From Bradyrhizobium lablabi (GTDB lineage Bacteria > Pseudomonadota > Alphaproteobacteria > Rhizobiales > Xanthobacteraceae), in contig NZ_JAFCLN010000023.1 in assembly GCF_018129385.1 (NCBI RefSeq), forward strand, positions 1 through 64,000: 64,000 nucleotides of DNA. The letters are read 5' to 3'. The position numbers and the translations under genes are program-made. The notes beneath the pieces were generated by a model. That model ran no database searches. It worked only from the letters and a program-made list of their open reading frames with translations, and was not told the origin of the DNA. This document shows, in pieces, positions 51,797 to 61,800 of the stretch (position 1 is the first letter of the stretch; each line of letters starts with the position of its first letter).

Positions 51797-53041
51797 TCAG
51801 CGTCCCTTGGTCGGGATCTTGTTGTAGGGCACGTCCTTGTCGACTCGGATATCGCCGGGCAGACCCAGCACGCGTTCGGCGATGATGTTTCGCAAAATCT
51901 CGTCGGTGCCGCCGGCGATGCGCATCGACGGAGATGAGAGCAGCATCTGCTGGAACTGGCCGCTCGCGACTTCCTCGGATTGGCCGGACAGAACGCCGGC
52001 CGCGCCTTCGAGGTCCATCGCGTAGGTCGCGATGTCCTGTAGCATGGTGCCGGAGACCAACTTGCCGATGGAATTTTCCGGACCAGGCCGCTCGCCCTTC
52101 GACAGCGCCGAGATCGTGCGATAGCTGGTGTATTTGAGGCCGCTGGCCTTGACCGCCCAGCCTGCCAGCTTCGAACGCGTGGCGCGATCGTCGATCGCCG
52201 GGCCGTCCTCGGTCATAAAGTTGGAGCAGAACTCGAACATTTCGGGGAAGCCAGTGGCGAGCCGTGCGCCGATCGACATGCGCTCGTTCATCAGCGTGGT
52301 CAGCGAGACGTTCCAACCGTCGCCGACCGCACCGAGCCGCTGGCTGTCCGGAATCACGACGTCGGTGAAATAGACCTCGTTGAATTCCTGCATGCCGTTG
52401 GCCTGCTTGATCGGCCGTATCTCGACGCCCGGGCTCTTCATGCTCAGGAAGAACATGGTGAGCCCCTTGTGCTTCGGCACATTCGGATCGGTGCGCGCGA
52501 TCAAAAGGCCATAGTCGGAATAATGCGCGCCCGAGGTCCAGATCTTCTGGCCGTTGACGACCCAGTTGTCGCCCTTCTTCTCCGCGCGGGTGCGCAGGCC
52601 CGCAACATCAGAGCCGGCGGACGGCTCGGAGAAGAGCTGGCACCAGATTTCCTCGCCGGAGGCCAGCTTCGGCAAGTACCGCCGCTTGGCTTCCTCAGTT
52701 CCGAACGCCATCACGGTGGGGCCGCACATGCCCTCGCCGATCTGGAACGGCTGCGTCAGCTTGCCGTAAACGCCCTCTTCCTGCTGCCAGATCACTTTTT
52801 CGATCGGGGTAGCGCCGCGGCCGCCATATTCCTTCGGCCAGTGCAGGCAGGCCCAGCCGCCTTCGGCCTTCTTCTTCTGCCAGGCTTTTCCAACCTCCAC
52901 CATGTCGTGCTGGGCGAGGCGGATGCGGCCAAGCGAGGACTTTGAAAGCTCTTCCTCGAATTCCTTGGGCGCGTTGGCGGCGATCCACTTGCGGGCGGTG
53001 GCGCGGAATTCGGCCTCTTGCGGGGTGTCATCGAAATTCAT
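51797..53041 (-). CDS. Acyl-CoA dehydrogenase, large-subunit type (tandem copy 1)
   Basis: The 414-residue ACAD shares almost every block with the neighbouring copy at 53152, for example SSLGRI, CLHWPKEYGGRGATPIEKVIWQQEEG and CQLFSEPSAGSDVAGLRTRAEKKGDNW (shown in part). The C-terminus has GGTDEILRNIIAERVLGLPGDIRVDKDVP (shown in part), the tail of large subunits in alpha2-beta2 ACADs. It probably pairs with a small ACAD such as that at 54513. A nearly identical palindrome lies upstream of each of the two copies, suggesting that gene and repeat were duplicated together. Confidence 0.9.
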   Translation of the reverse strand: MNFDDTPQEAEFRATARKWIAANAPKEFEEELSKSSLGRIRLAQHDMVEVGKAWQKKKAEGGWACLHWPKEYGGRGATPIEKVIWQQEEGVYGKLTQPFQIGEGMCGPTVMAFGTEEAKRRYLPKLASGEEIWCQLFSEPSAGSDVAGLRTRAEKKGDNWVVNGQKIWTSGAHYSDYGLLIARTDPNVPKHKGLTMFFLSMKSPGVEIRPIKQANGMQEFNEVYFTDVVIPDSQRLGAVGDGWNVSLTTLMNERMSIGARLATGFPEMFEFCSNFMTEDGPAIDDRATRSKLAGWAVKASGLKYTSYRTISALSKGERPGPENSIGKLVSGTMLQDIATYAMDLEGAAGVLSGQSEEVASGQFQQMLLSSPSMRIAGGTDEILRNIIAERVLGLPGDIRVDKDVPYNKIPTKGR

Positions 53042-53055
53042 GGCGTGTTCCTCTG

Positions 53056-53147
53056 CGTAGGGTGGGTTAGCCGAAGGCGCAACCCACCAATTCTGTCTGA
53101 TCTCGGCGCAAAGATGGTGGGTTACGCTTCGCTAACCCACCCTACGA
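53056..53147. repeat. CGTAGGGTGGG palindromic repeat, copy 2
   Basis: It has arms CGTAGGGTGGGTTAGCC and GCTAACCCACCCTACG with inner AACCCACCA / TGGTGGGTTAC. It agrees with copy 3 (54416-54507) at most positions. It lies between the two ACAD copies. Confidence 0.75.
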
Positions 53148-53151
53148 TCTC

Positions 53152-54399
53152 TCAAGCTCTTCCCTTGGTCGGTATCTTGTTGAACGGCACGTCCTTGTCG
53201 ACCCTGATGTCGCCGGGCAGCCCAAGCACGCGCTCGGCGATGATGTTGCGCATGATCTCGTCGGTGCCGCCCTCGACGCGGGTGCCGGGCGCGCGCAGCA
53301 GCATCGCCTGGAATTTTCCTGCGAGTTCTGCGTCTTCCGGACCGCTCAGCACGCCTGCCGCGCCCTGCAAGTCCAGCGCGAAGGTCGCGACGTCCTGGAT
53401 CATCGATCCCGCCACCAGCTTGCCGATGGAATTTTCCGGACCCGGCCGCTCGCCCTTCGACAGCGCCGAGATCGTGCGCATGCTGGTGTACTTCAGCCCG
53501 CTCGCCTTCACCGCCCAGTTCGCCAGCTTGGAGCGCACGTCGCGGTCCTCGATGGCGGGGCCATCCTCCAGCATCAGATTGTTGCAGAACTCGAACAGCT
53601 CCGGAAAGCCGGTGGCAACGCCCGCACCGATCGACATGCGCTCGTTCATCAGCGTGGTGAGCGAGACGTTCCAGCCGTCATTGACGGCGCCGAGCCGCTG
53701 CGAGTCAGGGATGCGAACATCGGTGAAATAGACTTCGTTGAAGTCCGACTGGCCGCTCGCCTGCTTGATCGGCCGCACCTCGACGCCCGGGCTCTTCATG
53801 TCCAGGAAGAACATGGTGAGGCCCTTGTGCTTGGGCACGTTGGGATCGGTGCGGGTGAGCAAGATGCCGTAGTCGGAATAGTGCGCGCCTGAGGTCCAGA
53901 TTTTCAGGCCGTTGATGATCCAGTCATCGCCCTCTTTTTCCGCGCGCGTGCGCAGACCTGCCACATCCGAGCCGCCGGCAGGTTCGGAGAACAACTGGCA
54001 CCAGATCTTTTCGCCGGAGGCGAGCGGCGGCAGATGCTTGCGCTTCTGCTCCTCGCCGGCAAACGCCATCATGGTCGGACCGCACATGCCGTGGCCGATG
54101 ATGAAGACGCGGGAGAGATTGCCGAACGGCCCCTCCTCCTGTTGCCAGATCACCCGCTCGATCGGCGAAGCGCCGCGGCCGCCATACTCCTTCGGCCAAT
54201 GCAGGCAAGCCCAGCCGGCGTCGGCCTTCTTCTTCTGCCAGGCCTTTGCGGCCTCGAGCAGGTTGACGCCCTTGATCACGGTGCGGCCGAGCGAGGACTT
54301 TCGCAGGTCCTCTTCGTACTGCTTCGGCGCGTTCGCCGAGATCCACGCCTTGGCCTCGGCGCGGAACGCGGCTTCCTGCGGGGTGTCGTCGAAGTTCAT
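53152..54399 (-). CDS. Acyl-CoA dehydrogenase, large-subunit type (tandem copy 2)
   Basis: The 415-residue paralogue of 51797-53041 has the same domain layout, the middle-domain signature CQLFSEPAGGSDVAGLRTRAEKEGD and the C-terminal GGTDEIMRNIIAERVLGLPGD. Differences cluster in the N-terminal helices (ISANAPKQYEEDLRKSSL) and near 240-300, where substrate-binding loops lie. It is likely to be a subunit with a different acyl-CoA preference. Confidence 0.9.
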   Translation of the reverse strand: MNFDDTPQEAAFRAEAKAWISANAPKQYEEDLRKSSLGRTVIKGVNLLEAAKAWQKKKADAGWACLHWPKEYGGRGASPIERVIWQQEEGPFGNLSRVFIIGHGMCGPTMMAFAGEEQKRKHLPPLASGEKIWCQLFSEPAGGSDVAGLRTRAEKEGDDWIINGLKIWTSGAHYSDYGILLTRTDPNVPKHKGLTMFFLDMKSPGVEVRPIKQASGQSDFNEVYFTDVRIPDSQRLGAVNDGWNVSLTTLMNERMSIGAGVATGFPELFEFCNNLMLEDGPAIEDRDVRSKLANWAVKASGLKYTSMRTISALSKGERPGPENSIGKLVAGSMIQDVATFALDLQGAAGVLSGPEDAELAGKFQAMLLRAPGTRVEGGTDEIMRNIIAERVLGLPGDIRVDKDVPFNKIPTKGRA

Positions 54400-54415
54400 G
54401 CTCGTCTCTTTTTTT

Positions 54416-54507
54416 CGTAGGGTGGGTTAGCCAAAGGCGTAACCCGCCAATTCTGTTTGACCTTGTTGCGAAGACGGTGGGTTACGCTTCGCTAACCCAC
54501 CCTACGG
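54416..54507. repeat. CGTAGGGTGGG palindromic repeat, copy 3
   Basis: It is close to copy 2 at 53056. It lies upstream of the second tandem ACAD gene and downstream of the third ACAD, and could act as an mRNA hairpin. Confidence 0.75.
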
Positions 54508-54512
54508 ACCCC

Positions 54513-55640
54513 TCAAGCCGCGTTCTTCTTGCGCATGCGGTCGATCAGCGCGTCTTCCCAATAGGACATGCTGCCGAGCGCCAGCGCGGTGGCGTTGGCG
54601 CGGCGGTAGTACATGTGGCAGTCGAACTCCCAGGTGAAACCCATGCCGCCGTGAACCTGGATGTTGTTCTTGGCACAATGCTGGAACGCCTGCGTCGCGC
54701 TGATGCGCGCGGCGGCGGCCGCTTCCGGCAATTCGCCGGCATTGGTCGAGAGCGCCCAGGCGCCGTAATAGCAATTGGAGCGCGCCAGCGTCGCCGAGAC
54801 ATACATGTCGGCGAGGATGTGTTTCACCGCCTGGAACGAACCGATCGGCCGCCCGAAGGCGATACGATCGAGCGCATAATCGCGGCCCATCTCCAGCGCG
54901 CGGTCGGCGCCGCCGACCTGCTCGAACGCCAGCAGCACCGCGGCGCGGTCGAGCACCTGCGTGAGGATGCTCCAGCCCTCGCCGGTGGCTCCAAGCGGCT
55001 CGGCCTTGGTGTTCGTGAAGGTGAGCTCGGCCTGACCGCGGGTCGGGTCGATGTTGGTCAATTCCTTGACCTCGACGCCGCCGGCCTTGAGATCGACCAG
55101 GAACAGCGAGATGTCCGACTCGCGCCCGCTCGATCCGGTGCGCGCGGCGACCACGGCAAAGTCTGCGATGGCGCCGTCAGCCACCGGCTTCTTGACGCCG
55201 CTGAGTGTTACGCCGGACGCAGCGAGCTTGATCGCCTTCGGCGACGGATTGCCTGATCCTTCGAACAGCGCCAGCGTGCCGATCGCCTCACCCGACGCGA
55301 CCTTCGGCAGCCATTTTTGTTTCTGCGCGTCGCTGCCGGCGATCAGCAGCGCTTCAGCGGCGAGATAGACGGTGGAGGAGAACGGCACCGGCGCATTGGC
55401 GCGGCCCATTTCCTCGGCGATCACGCACAGCTCCAGATGGCCCGCGCCCGCGCCGCCGAACTCCTCGGGAATTGCAACGCCGAGAAAACCCATCTCGGCG
55501 AGGCCTTTCCAGAGCGCCTTGTCATAGGGCGCCTTGCCGTCGAGCACGACGCGGACGGCCTTCGGCGAGCATTGTTCGGACAGGAATTTGCGCGCAGCGT
55601 CGCGCATCTGCTTCTGGTCGTCGGAGAAATCGAAATTCAT
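54513..55640 (-). CDS. Acyl-CoA dehydrogenase, small-subunit type
   Basis: The 375-residue ACAD ends with VHGGMGFTWEFDCHMYYRRANATALALGSMSYWEDALIDRMRKKN (shown in part). It lacks the GGTDEI-type tail of the two larger copies, which is the pattern of the small partner in heteromeric ACADs. The N-terminus MNFDFSDDQKQMRDAARKFL and PEEFGGAGAGHLELCVIAEEMG are standard. It probably assembles with one of the large ACADs in this operon. Repeats on both sides leave the operon status open. Confidence 0.88.
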   Translation of the reverse strand: MNFDFSDDQKQMRDAARKFLSEQCSPKAVRVVLDGKAPYDKALWKGLAEMGFLGVAIPEEFGGAGAGHLELCVIAEEMGRANAPVPFSSTVYLAAEALLIAGSDAQKQKWLPKVASGEAIGTLALFEGSGNPSPKAIKLAASGVTLSGVKKPVADGAIADFAVVAARTGSSGRESDISLFLVDLKAGGVEVKELTNIDPTRGQAELTFTNTKAEPLGATGEGWSILTQVLDRAAVLLAFEQVGGADRALEMGRDYALDRIAFGRPIGSFQAVKHILADMYVSATLARSNCYYGAWALSTNAGELPEAAAAARISATQAFQHCAKNNIQVHGGMGFTWEFDCHMYYRRANATALALGSMSYWEDALIDRMRKKNAA

Positions 55641-55672
55641 GGCGGGTTACCTTGTACTTGTCGTTATTCTTC

Positions 55673-55771
55673 CGTCATTCCGGGGCGTGCGAAGCACGAG
55701 CCCGGAATCCATAACCACGATCGGGAGTATGGATTCCGGGTCCGCGCCAAGTGGCGCGTCCCGGAATGACG
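55673..55771. repeat. 99-bp palindromic repeat, CATTCCGG family, copy 3
   Basis: It is the third copy of the repeat at 5417 and 50966. It has CGTCATTCCGG / CCGGAATGACG outer arms, and the sequence between the inner arms is the same CCACGATCGGGAG as in copy 1. It separates the ligase gene at 55791 from the small ACAD gene. Confidence 0.75.
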
Positions 55772-55790
55772 AGTGGCGAGAGATTCGTCT

Positions 55791-57662
55791 TCATTGCAAC
55801 ACGATCACGTCGTTATCCGGTTTGGCAGCATAGAGCCGCTCGACCAGATCGGCGCGGCGGTCGAGGCCGGCGCGCTGGTTGATGTAGCCCTTGTCAGTGA
55901 GCTCGTTGCCGTCGATCGAGGGCGGCTCGGCCATCAGCATCGCGCGCGCGATGCGCATGCTGGTTCCCTTGCAGGCCGTGTTATGCGCTTCCAGCCCGCG
56001 CTTCAGACAGGCGATCACGTCGGGATGTTTTACGACGTCCTCGAACGTCGCATCCGGACTCCCGACGACCTGACGGCATGCGTGCAGGTTCGGCCAGGCC
56101 AATAGCCCGACGAATTCGCGGTCCTGTCCGGCCACCAGCGCGTCGTGCACCACCGGCGTTGCGGCGGCGATGGCGTCGGTGCGCAGCGAGCCGACATGCA
56201 CGAAGGTGCCGGTCGTCAGCTTGAAATCCTCGACCACGCGCCCGGCGAAGATGATGCCCTGCAACGGATCGTTATCGTCGACAAAGATGCCGGCATCGCC
56301 GATGCAGTAAAAGCCTTCCTCATCGAACATCTTTTTCGTCAGCTCGGCCTGGCCGAAATAGCCCGGCGTGACGTTGATGCCGCGCAGGCGCAGCTCATAT
56401 TTCGAACCGCAAGGTACCATCTTCAGTTCGACGCCGGGGAACGGCAGGCCTATCAGGCCTACGCGCTCGGTGTCCCAATAGGTTCCGGTGGAAGTCGGCG
56501 CGGTCTCGGTCGAGCCCCAGCCGGTGTAGAACACGATGCGCTCTCCGGTGGTTTTTACCGCCAGCGCCTGCATGCGATCGTAGAGATCATCAGGCAGCCG
56601 CGCGCCACCATAGGCCATCACGGTGAGGTTCTTGAAAAAACTGCGGCAGAGCGAATCGTCCTTTTCCATCGCAGCCGCCAGCGCGGCGTAGCCGGCCGGC
56701 ACGTTGGCGTAGTAGGTCGGCGAGACCTCGTGCAAATTCCTGATGGTCTCGTCGAACTGGCCCGGCATCGGCCGGCCGTCGTCGATATAGAGCGTGCCGC
56801 CATCGACCAGGATCGGATGGAACGCGGCGTTGCCGCCCATGGTATGATTCCACGGCATCCAGTCCAGCATGGTCGCCACCGGGCCGTTCGGATCGCGCGG
56901 GCGGACCTGCATCATCATCGCCGCATTGGCGCACATCATCTCCTGCGTGTTGATGACGGCTTTTGGCATGCCGGTGGAGCCCGAGGTGAACAGCAGTTTT
57001 CCCACGGTGCCGGGCGTGATCCTTGCGATCGATTCCTCGACATCCTTCGTCACGGGCGTTGCTGCAAGATCGGCAAAGGACACGCTCTTGATGCCTTCAC
57101 AGGGACGCACGACGTGCACCACGGTGACGCCGGTGAGATCGAGCGCTTTCAGCGCCTTCTCAAAGGTCGGGCCGTCCTGCGCCATCACGACGGCGGGCTT
57201 GATCAGATTGAACAGATATTTGAGTTTCGCGTGATCCTGGCTCATCAGCGAATAGGCCGGCGACACCGGTGCTGCCGGCAGGCGCGCCTGCATCGCGGCC
57301 TGCGTCATCAGCGCATGCTCGATTGAATTGCCCGACAGGATCGTGACCGGGCGGCCCTCTTCGATGCCGAGATTGAGCAGGCCCTGCGTCAGCGCATCGA
57401 CGGTGCGCTTGGCTTCGCCATAGGAAACCTTGCGCCATTGCCGGTCGGGACCGCCGCGCTGCGCCAGCCAGATGCGCTCGGGCGCTTCCCTTGCCCATTT
57501 CGCGAGCGAAGCCGGAATATGCTTTTCGTAAGCCTGGAGCGGGATGCGCGACTTGAGGACGATGACGCCGTCCGGCCGGCGCTCGACGGCGATGTCGCGC
57601 TCCAGCCAGTCGATCTTGCGAAAGCCGGGCTTGTCGAGCACCGCGGCGGCATTCCCATCCAT
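55791..57662 (-). CDS. Feruloyl-CoA synthetase-like acyl-CoA ligase (second copy)
   Basis: The 623-residue ANL ligase is of the same type as 27378-29255. It has the P-loop LLFTSGSTGMPKAVINTQEMMCANAAM (shown in part), MLDWMPWNHTMGGNAAFHPI, GWGSTETAPTSTGT and FAGRVVEDFKLTTGTFVHVG in place of the DRxKD hinge. It starts behind GGGAG. It lies with three ACADs, a hydratase, an SDR and a thiolase, so the acid it activates probably has a saturated side chain that is fully beta-oxidised, such as a dihydrocinnamate. That substrate is inferred. Confidence 0.85.
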   Translation of the reverse strand: MDGNAAAVLDKPGFRKIDWLERDIAVERRPDGVIVLKSRIPLQAYEKHIPASLAKWAREAPERIWLAQRGGPDRQWRKVSYGEAKRTVDALTQGLLNLGIEEGRPVTILSGNSIEHALMTQAAMQARLPAAPVSPAYSLMSQDHAKLKYLFNLIKPAVVMAQDGPTFEKALKALDLTGVTVVHVVRPCEGIKSVSFADLAATPVTKDVEESIARITPGTVGKLLFTSGSTGMPKAVINTQEMMCANAAMMMQVRPRDPNGPVATMLDWMPWNHTMGGNAAFHPILVDGGTLYIDDGRPMPGQFDETIRNLHEVSPTYYANVPAGYAALAAAMEKDDSLCRSFFKNLTVMAYGGARLPDDLYDRMQALAVKTTGERIVFYTGWGSTETAPTSTGTYWDTERVGLIGLPFPGVELKMVPCGSKYELRLRGINVTPGYFGQAELTKKMFDEEGFYCIGDAGIFVDDNDPLQGIIFAGRVVEDFKLTTGTFVHVGSLRTDAIAAATPVVHDALVAGQDREFVGLLAWPNLHACRQVVGSPDATFEDVVKHPDVIACLKRGLEAHNTACKGTSMRIARAMLMAEPPSIDGNELTDKGYINQRAGLDRRADLVERLYAAKPDNDVIVLQ

Positions 57663-57703
57663 TTTGCGTCTCCCGGAATTCCTGTCCTTTGCGGATCTTG
57701 TTG

Positions 57704-58513
57704 TCAGCGCCTGATATAGACAGGCTTTCGTTTCTCAAGGAAGGCCCTGATGCCTTCGCCGAAATCTTCCGAGCGACTGCACAGCACCTGGTTGCGGTCT
57801 TCCATCGCGATCACGGCTTCGATCGAGCCGGCATCGACCGCCATGTTGAGGCACTCTTTCGACAGCCGAAGCCCGATCGGCGAGGCCGTCATCATCGCAT
57901 CGACATAGGGTTCTGCGGCGGCATCGAGCGCCGCGGCATCTTCAACCAGTTCGGAGACGAGGCCGACCGCGAGCGCGCGCTCGGCGCCGATGAAGCGGCC
58001 GGTCAAGATCAGTTCGGAAGCGACCGACACGCCGACCAGACGTGGCAGGAAATAGCTGGTGCCGATGTCGCAGCCGCCAAGACCAAGCTTGATGAAGGCA
58101 CAGTTCATCCGCGCGTTCTTCGTCGCAATGCGGATGTCGGCCGCGAGCGCCAGGGCAAAGCCGCCACCGGCCGCCGCACCCTGGACCAGCGCGACGATCG
58201 GCTGCGGACAGCGCCGCATCAGCATCACGATATCGGCGATGCGCCGCTGCGAGTCCAGCGACTCGGTGACACCAGGCGGCTCCTGCTGCCCGGCCCGCCG
58301 CTTCATGGCGTGCTTGAGATCAAGCCCGGCGCAGAAGGAGGCGCCGGCGCCTTTGAGCACGACGACTCGGGTGTCGCGGTTGCGCTGGAGGCCCTGGAAG
58401 TAGACGTTGAGCGCGTCGATCAGGGACGGATCGAGCGCGTTCAGGCTGTCCGGGCGATTGAGTGTCACCCAATCGACGCCGTCATGATGTTCGATCAGCA
58501 GCGGTTGAGTCAC
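57704..58513 (-). CDS. Enoyl-CoA hydratase/isomerase
   Basis: This is a 269-residue crotonase-fold protein. The start is a GTG at 58513 with AGGAG six bases before it; the open frame above is a palindromic repeat. Visible are LNRPDSLNALDPSLIDAL, GASFCAGLDLKHAM, LVQGAAAGGGFALALAADIRI and MNCAFIKLGLGGCDIGTSYFLPRLVG (shown in part). The helix after the oxyanion hole has CAFIKLG instead of LPEVKLG, so the second catalytic Glu is missing. It could be an isomerase, or a hydratase using another base. It lies between the Fcs-like ligase and an SDR. Confidence 0.86.
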   Translation of the reverse strand: MTQPLLIEHHDGVDWVTLNRPDSLNALDPSLIDALNVYFQGLQRNRDTRVVVLKGAGASFCAGLDLKHAMKRRAGQQEPPGVTESLDSQRRIADIVMLMRRCPQPIVALVQGAAAGGGFALALAADIRIATKNARMNCAFIKLGLGGCDIGTSYFLPRLVGVSVASELILTGRFIGAERALAVGLVSELVEDAAALDAAAEPYVDAMMTASPIGLRLSKECLNMAVDAGSIEAVIAMEDRNQVLCSRSEDFGEGIRAFLEKRKPVYIRR

Positions 58514-58556
58514 GAGGTACTCCTGCGCGTTCAGCAGATCGCGGTGCCAGTTGCTG

Positions 58557-58728
58557 CGCCCTCTCCCCTTGTGGGAGAGGGCATCGCCGGCAGTCGCCAC
58601 GCATTCGCTTGGGTGAGGGGTCTGTTTCCGCGGAGACAACCCCTCATCCGTCGCCTCACTTCGTGAGGCGTCACCTTCTCCCGCATCCGCCTTCGCCCAA
58701 GGGCTTCGGCGGACAGGAGGGGAGAAGG
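58557..58728. repeat. Long intergenic palindrome (CCCTCTCCCCTTGTGGGAGAGGG family)
   Basis: It begins with the hairpin CCCTCTCCC-CTTGT-GGGAGAGGG and contains GGTGAGGGGTCTG and further short inverted segments ending AGGAGGGGAGAAGG. It is the same class as 32793-32949 and 63936-63966. It separates the hydratase from the SDR gene upstream. Confidence 0.6.
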
Positions 58729-58731
58729 AAG

Positions 58732-59490
58732 TTACCGCGGCGCCATGCGGATGGCGCCGTCGAGGCGGATGGTTTCGCCGTTCAGCATCGGGTTCTCGAC
58801 AATATGAACCGCGAGATTGCCGTACTCGCTGGCATCGCCGAGACGCGCCGGATGCGGCACCTGGGCGCCCAGGCTCTTGCGGGCTTCTTCGTTCAGGCCC
58901 ATCAGCAGCGGCGTCAGGAACAGGCCGGGCGCGATGGTATTGACGCGGATCTTGAGGGAAGCGAGGTCGCGCGCGGCCGGCAGCGTCAGGCCGACAACGC
59001 CGCCCTTTGAAGCCGAATAGGCGATCTGGCCGATCTGGCCTTCATAGGCCGCAACGGAGGCGGTGTTGATGGCGACGCCGCGCTCTTCACCGATCGGTGC
59101 CTCGGTGGCAAGGCGCTCGGCGAACAGGCGCAGCACGTTGAAGGTACCGATCAAATTGACGTTGATGATGCGGACGAATTTTTCCAGCGGATAGACGCCG
59201 TCCTTGCCGACGGTGCGCTGCGAGCCGCCGATGCCGGCGCAGTTCATCAGCACGCGGGCGATGCCGTGCGCGGCTTCGGCCTTGGCGATCGCGGCCTTGA
59301 TCTGCTCCTCGCTGGTAACGTCGGCATGCAGGGCAACGCCCTTGACCTCGGCGGCGACCTTCTCGGCGTTCTCCTTGTTCTGGTCGATCACGCCGACCTT
59401 GGCGCCCTTGGCCGCCATGGCGCGCGCGGTCGCGGCGCCGAGACCGGAGCCACCGCCGGTGATGAGAACGGCAACGTCTTTCAACTGCAT
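58732..59490 (-). CDS. SDR, 3-hydroxyacyl-CoA dehydrogenase type (HSD10-like)
   Basis: The 252-residue paralogue of the SDR at 26592 has cofactor motif TGGGSGLG, NCAGIGGSQ, catalytic YSASKGGV, and the ending RLDGAIRMAPR. An AAGGAAAGG ribosome site precedes the ATG. It probably oxidises the 3-hydroxyacyl-CoA in this second beta-oxidation set; the thiolase at 60419 would follow. It is the first gene of the minus-strand group and faces the TetR gene end across a GCATGATC repeat. Confidence 0.88.
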   Translation of the reverse strand: MQLKDVAVLITGGGSGLGAATARAMAAKGAKVGVIDQNKENAEKVAAEVKGVALHADVTSEEQIKAAIAKAEAAHGIARVLMNCAGIGGSQRTVGKDGVYPLEKFVRIINVNLIGTFNVLRLFAERLATEAPIGEERGVAINTASVAAYEGQIGQIAYSASKGGVVGLTLPAARDLASLKIRVNTIAPGLFLTPLLMGLNEEARKSLGAQVPHPARLGDASEYGNLAVHIVENPMLNGETIRLDGAIRMAPR

Positions 59491-59533
59491 CGCAACTAAC
59501 CTTTCCTTGGGTCGTTTCTTTTCTACTTTTTAA

Positions 59534-59578
59534 GCATGATCTGATCGGAAAACCGGTTTCCACTTTTCCGGATCATGC
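59534..59578. repeat. GCATGATC palindromic repeat, short form, copy 4
   Basis: GCATGATC...GAAAACCGGTTTCCACTTTTCCGGATCATGC is the same 45-bp short form as at 30856-30900 (shown in part). It sits between the SDR start and the TetR stop. Confidence 0.75.
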
Positions 59579-59602
59579 TCGCGACTTGGGTAACGGTGGA
59601 CT

Positions 59603-60262
59603 CTATTCGGCAGCCATTGCCGCCTTGTCCGGCTTCAGAATGCCGCCGAAAATCAGCGCTTCCATGTGCTTGATGTATTCGCGGCAGACATCCTCGGTCA
59701 CAGGGCCGACACCGATCGCACGCGACATCGCGTGGCGGCCGAAGAACAGGTGATCGCAGGCGCCGACCAGGCTGGTGTAGAACAGCACCGGATCGACCTT
59801 GCGGAATTCGCCGGCCTTGATGCCCTCGGCCAGCAGACGGCGCTGGAAATCCAGCAGCGGCGCCACAAAGAATTTCGAGACTTCGTCGGCTGCTTCCGCG
59901 CTGCTTTCGTGCAGCAAATAATGGATCAGCCGGTTCATGTAGGGGAACTGATAATAGGCGCGGATAATGCCGCCGATATGCAGGCGCAACTTCGCTGATG
60001 GTGTGATCTTCTGCGCCAGCAGATATTCGAGCTGCGACATCTCGGTGGCGGCATCGCGCGCCAAGAGCGCCATCAGCAGCCCGTCCTTGTTGCCGAAATG
60101 ATATTTCACCAGCGCGGCGTTGACGCCCGACTTCTGCGCGATGTCCGACAGCGACACTTCGATCGAGGCGCGCTCAATCATCAGTTCGCTGGCGGCGACC
60201 AGCAGTTTTTCCGCGGTGGGATTTTTGCCGGTCTGAAGTCTGGTCGGTACGCTGGTATTCAC
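59603..60262 (-). CDS. TetR/AcrR family transcriptional regulator
   Basis: The 219-residue regulator starts at GTG (60262) with AAGGA upstream; an ATG 21 codons earlier is less likely. The HTH is clear (EKLLVAASELMIERASIEVSLSDIAQKSGVNAALVKYHFGNKDGLL, shown in part), and the all-helical ligand domain follows (EALIFGGILKPD at the end). It is divergent from the thiolase and on the same strand as the SDR-hydratase-ligase genes. It probably represses both sides and is released by an acyl-CoA, as is common for fatty-acid TetR proteins; this is inference. Confidence 0.88.
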   Translation of the reverse strand: MNTSVPTRLQTGKNPTAEKLLVAASELMIERASIEVSLSDIAQKSGVNAALVKYHFGNKDGLLMALLARDAATEMSQLEYLLAQKITPSAKLRLHIGGIIRAYYQFPYMNRLIHYLLHESSAEAADEVSKFFVAPLLDFQRRLLAEGIKAGEFRKVDPVLFYTSLVGACDHLFFGRHAMSRAIGVGPVTEDVCREYIKHMEALIFGGILKPDKAAMAAE

Positions 60263-60328
60263 TGCGGTCCTTGTTCCCGCTGATCTTGCGGGCCGCACAT
60301 AAGCGCATGACCGGGCCGCACTCAAGAG

Positions 60329-60348
60329 TTAATTGATCGATTGACTAA
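60329..60348. promoter_or_regulatory. Imperfect palindrome, candidate TetR operator
   Basis: TTAATTGATCGATTGACTAA matches its reverse complement at 14 of 20 positions. It lies between the divergent TetR and thiolase genes, in the only AT-rich stretch there. Binding by the adjacent TetR is inferred. Confidence 0.4.
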
Positions 60349-60418
60349 GACCGGTCCGGCCCTTTAAATCCGGCCCAATTTCCAAAACAGCCATTCACAA
60401 CAATCAGGGAGAACAGAC

Positions 60419-61591
<1,173 letters not shown>

Positions 61592-61800
61592 GCGCGAACG
61601 ACCTCACGCATCACAAATCACGACGGCATCACAAAGTAGCGTCCCGGCTTGAGCCGGGACGCATGACCACAGATTTGAGTGGTCATCGCGAGCTGAAATT
61701 TCGGCTCATTTCCACATTCGAACCGGTGGCCCGGATCGCGACCTCCTTGCGCAAATGCACGAGGCCGAAACCGGGCACCATGTTTTCTTGGCGAGTACTT

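Noticed and set aside
51795..52316. Upstream extension of the nitroreductase frame
   Set aside because: The extension is antisense-like to the ACAD gene and low-complexity. The nitroreductase begins at MVDAAAKT, two bases after the ACAD stop.
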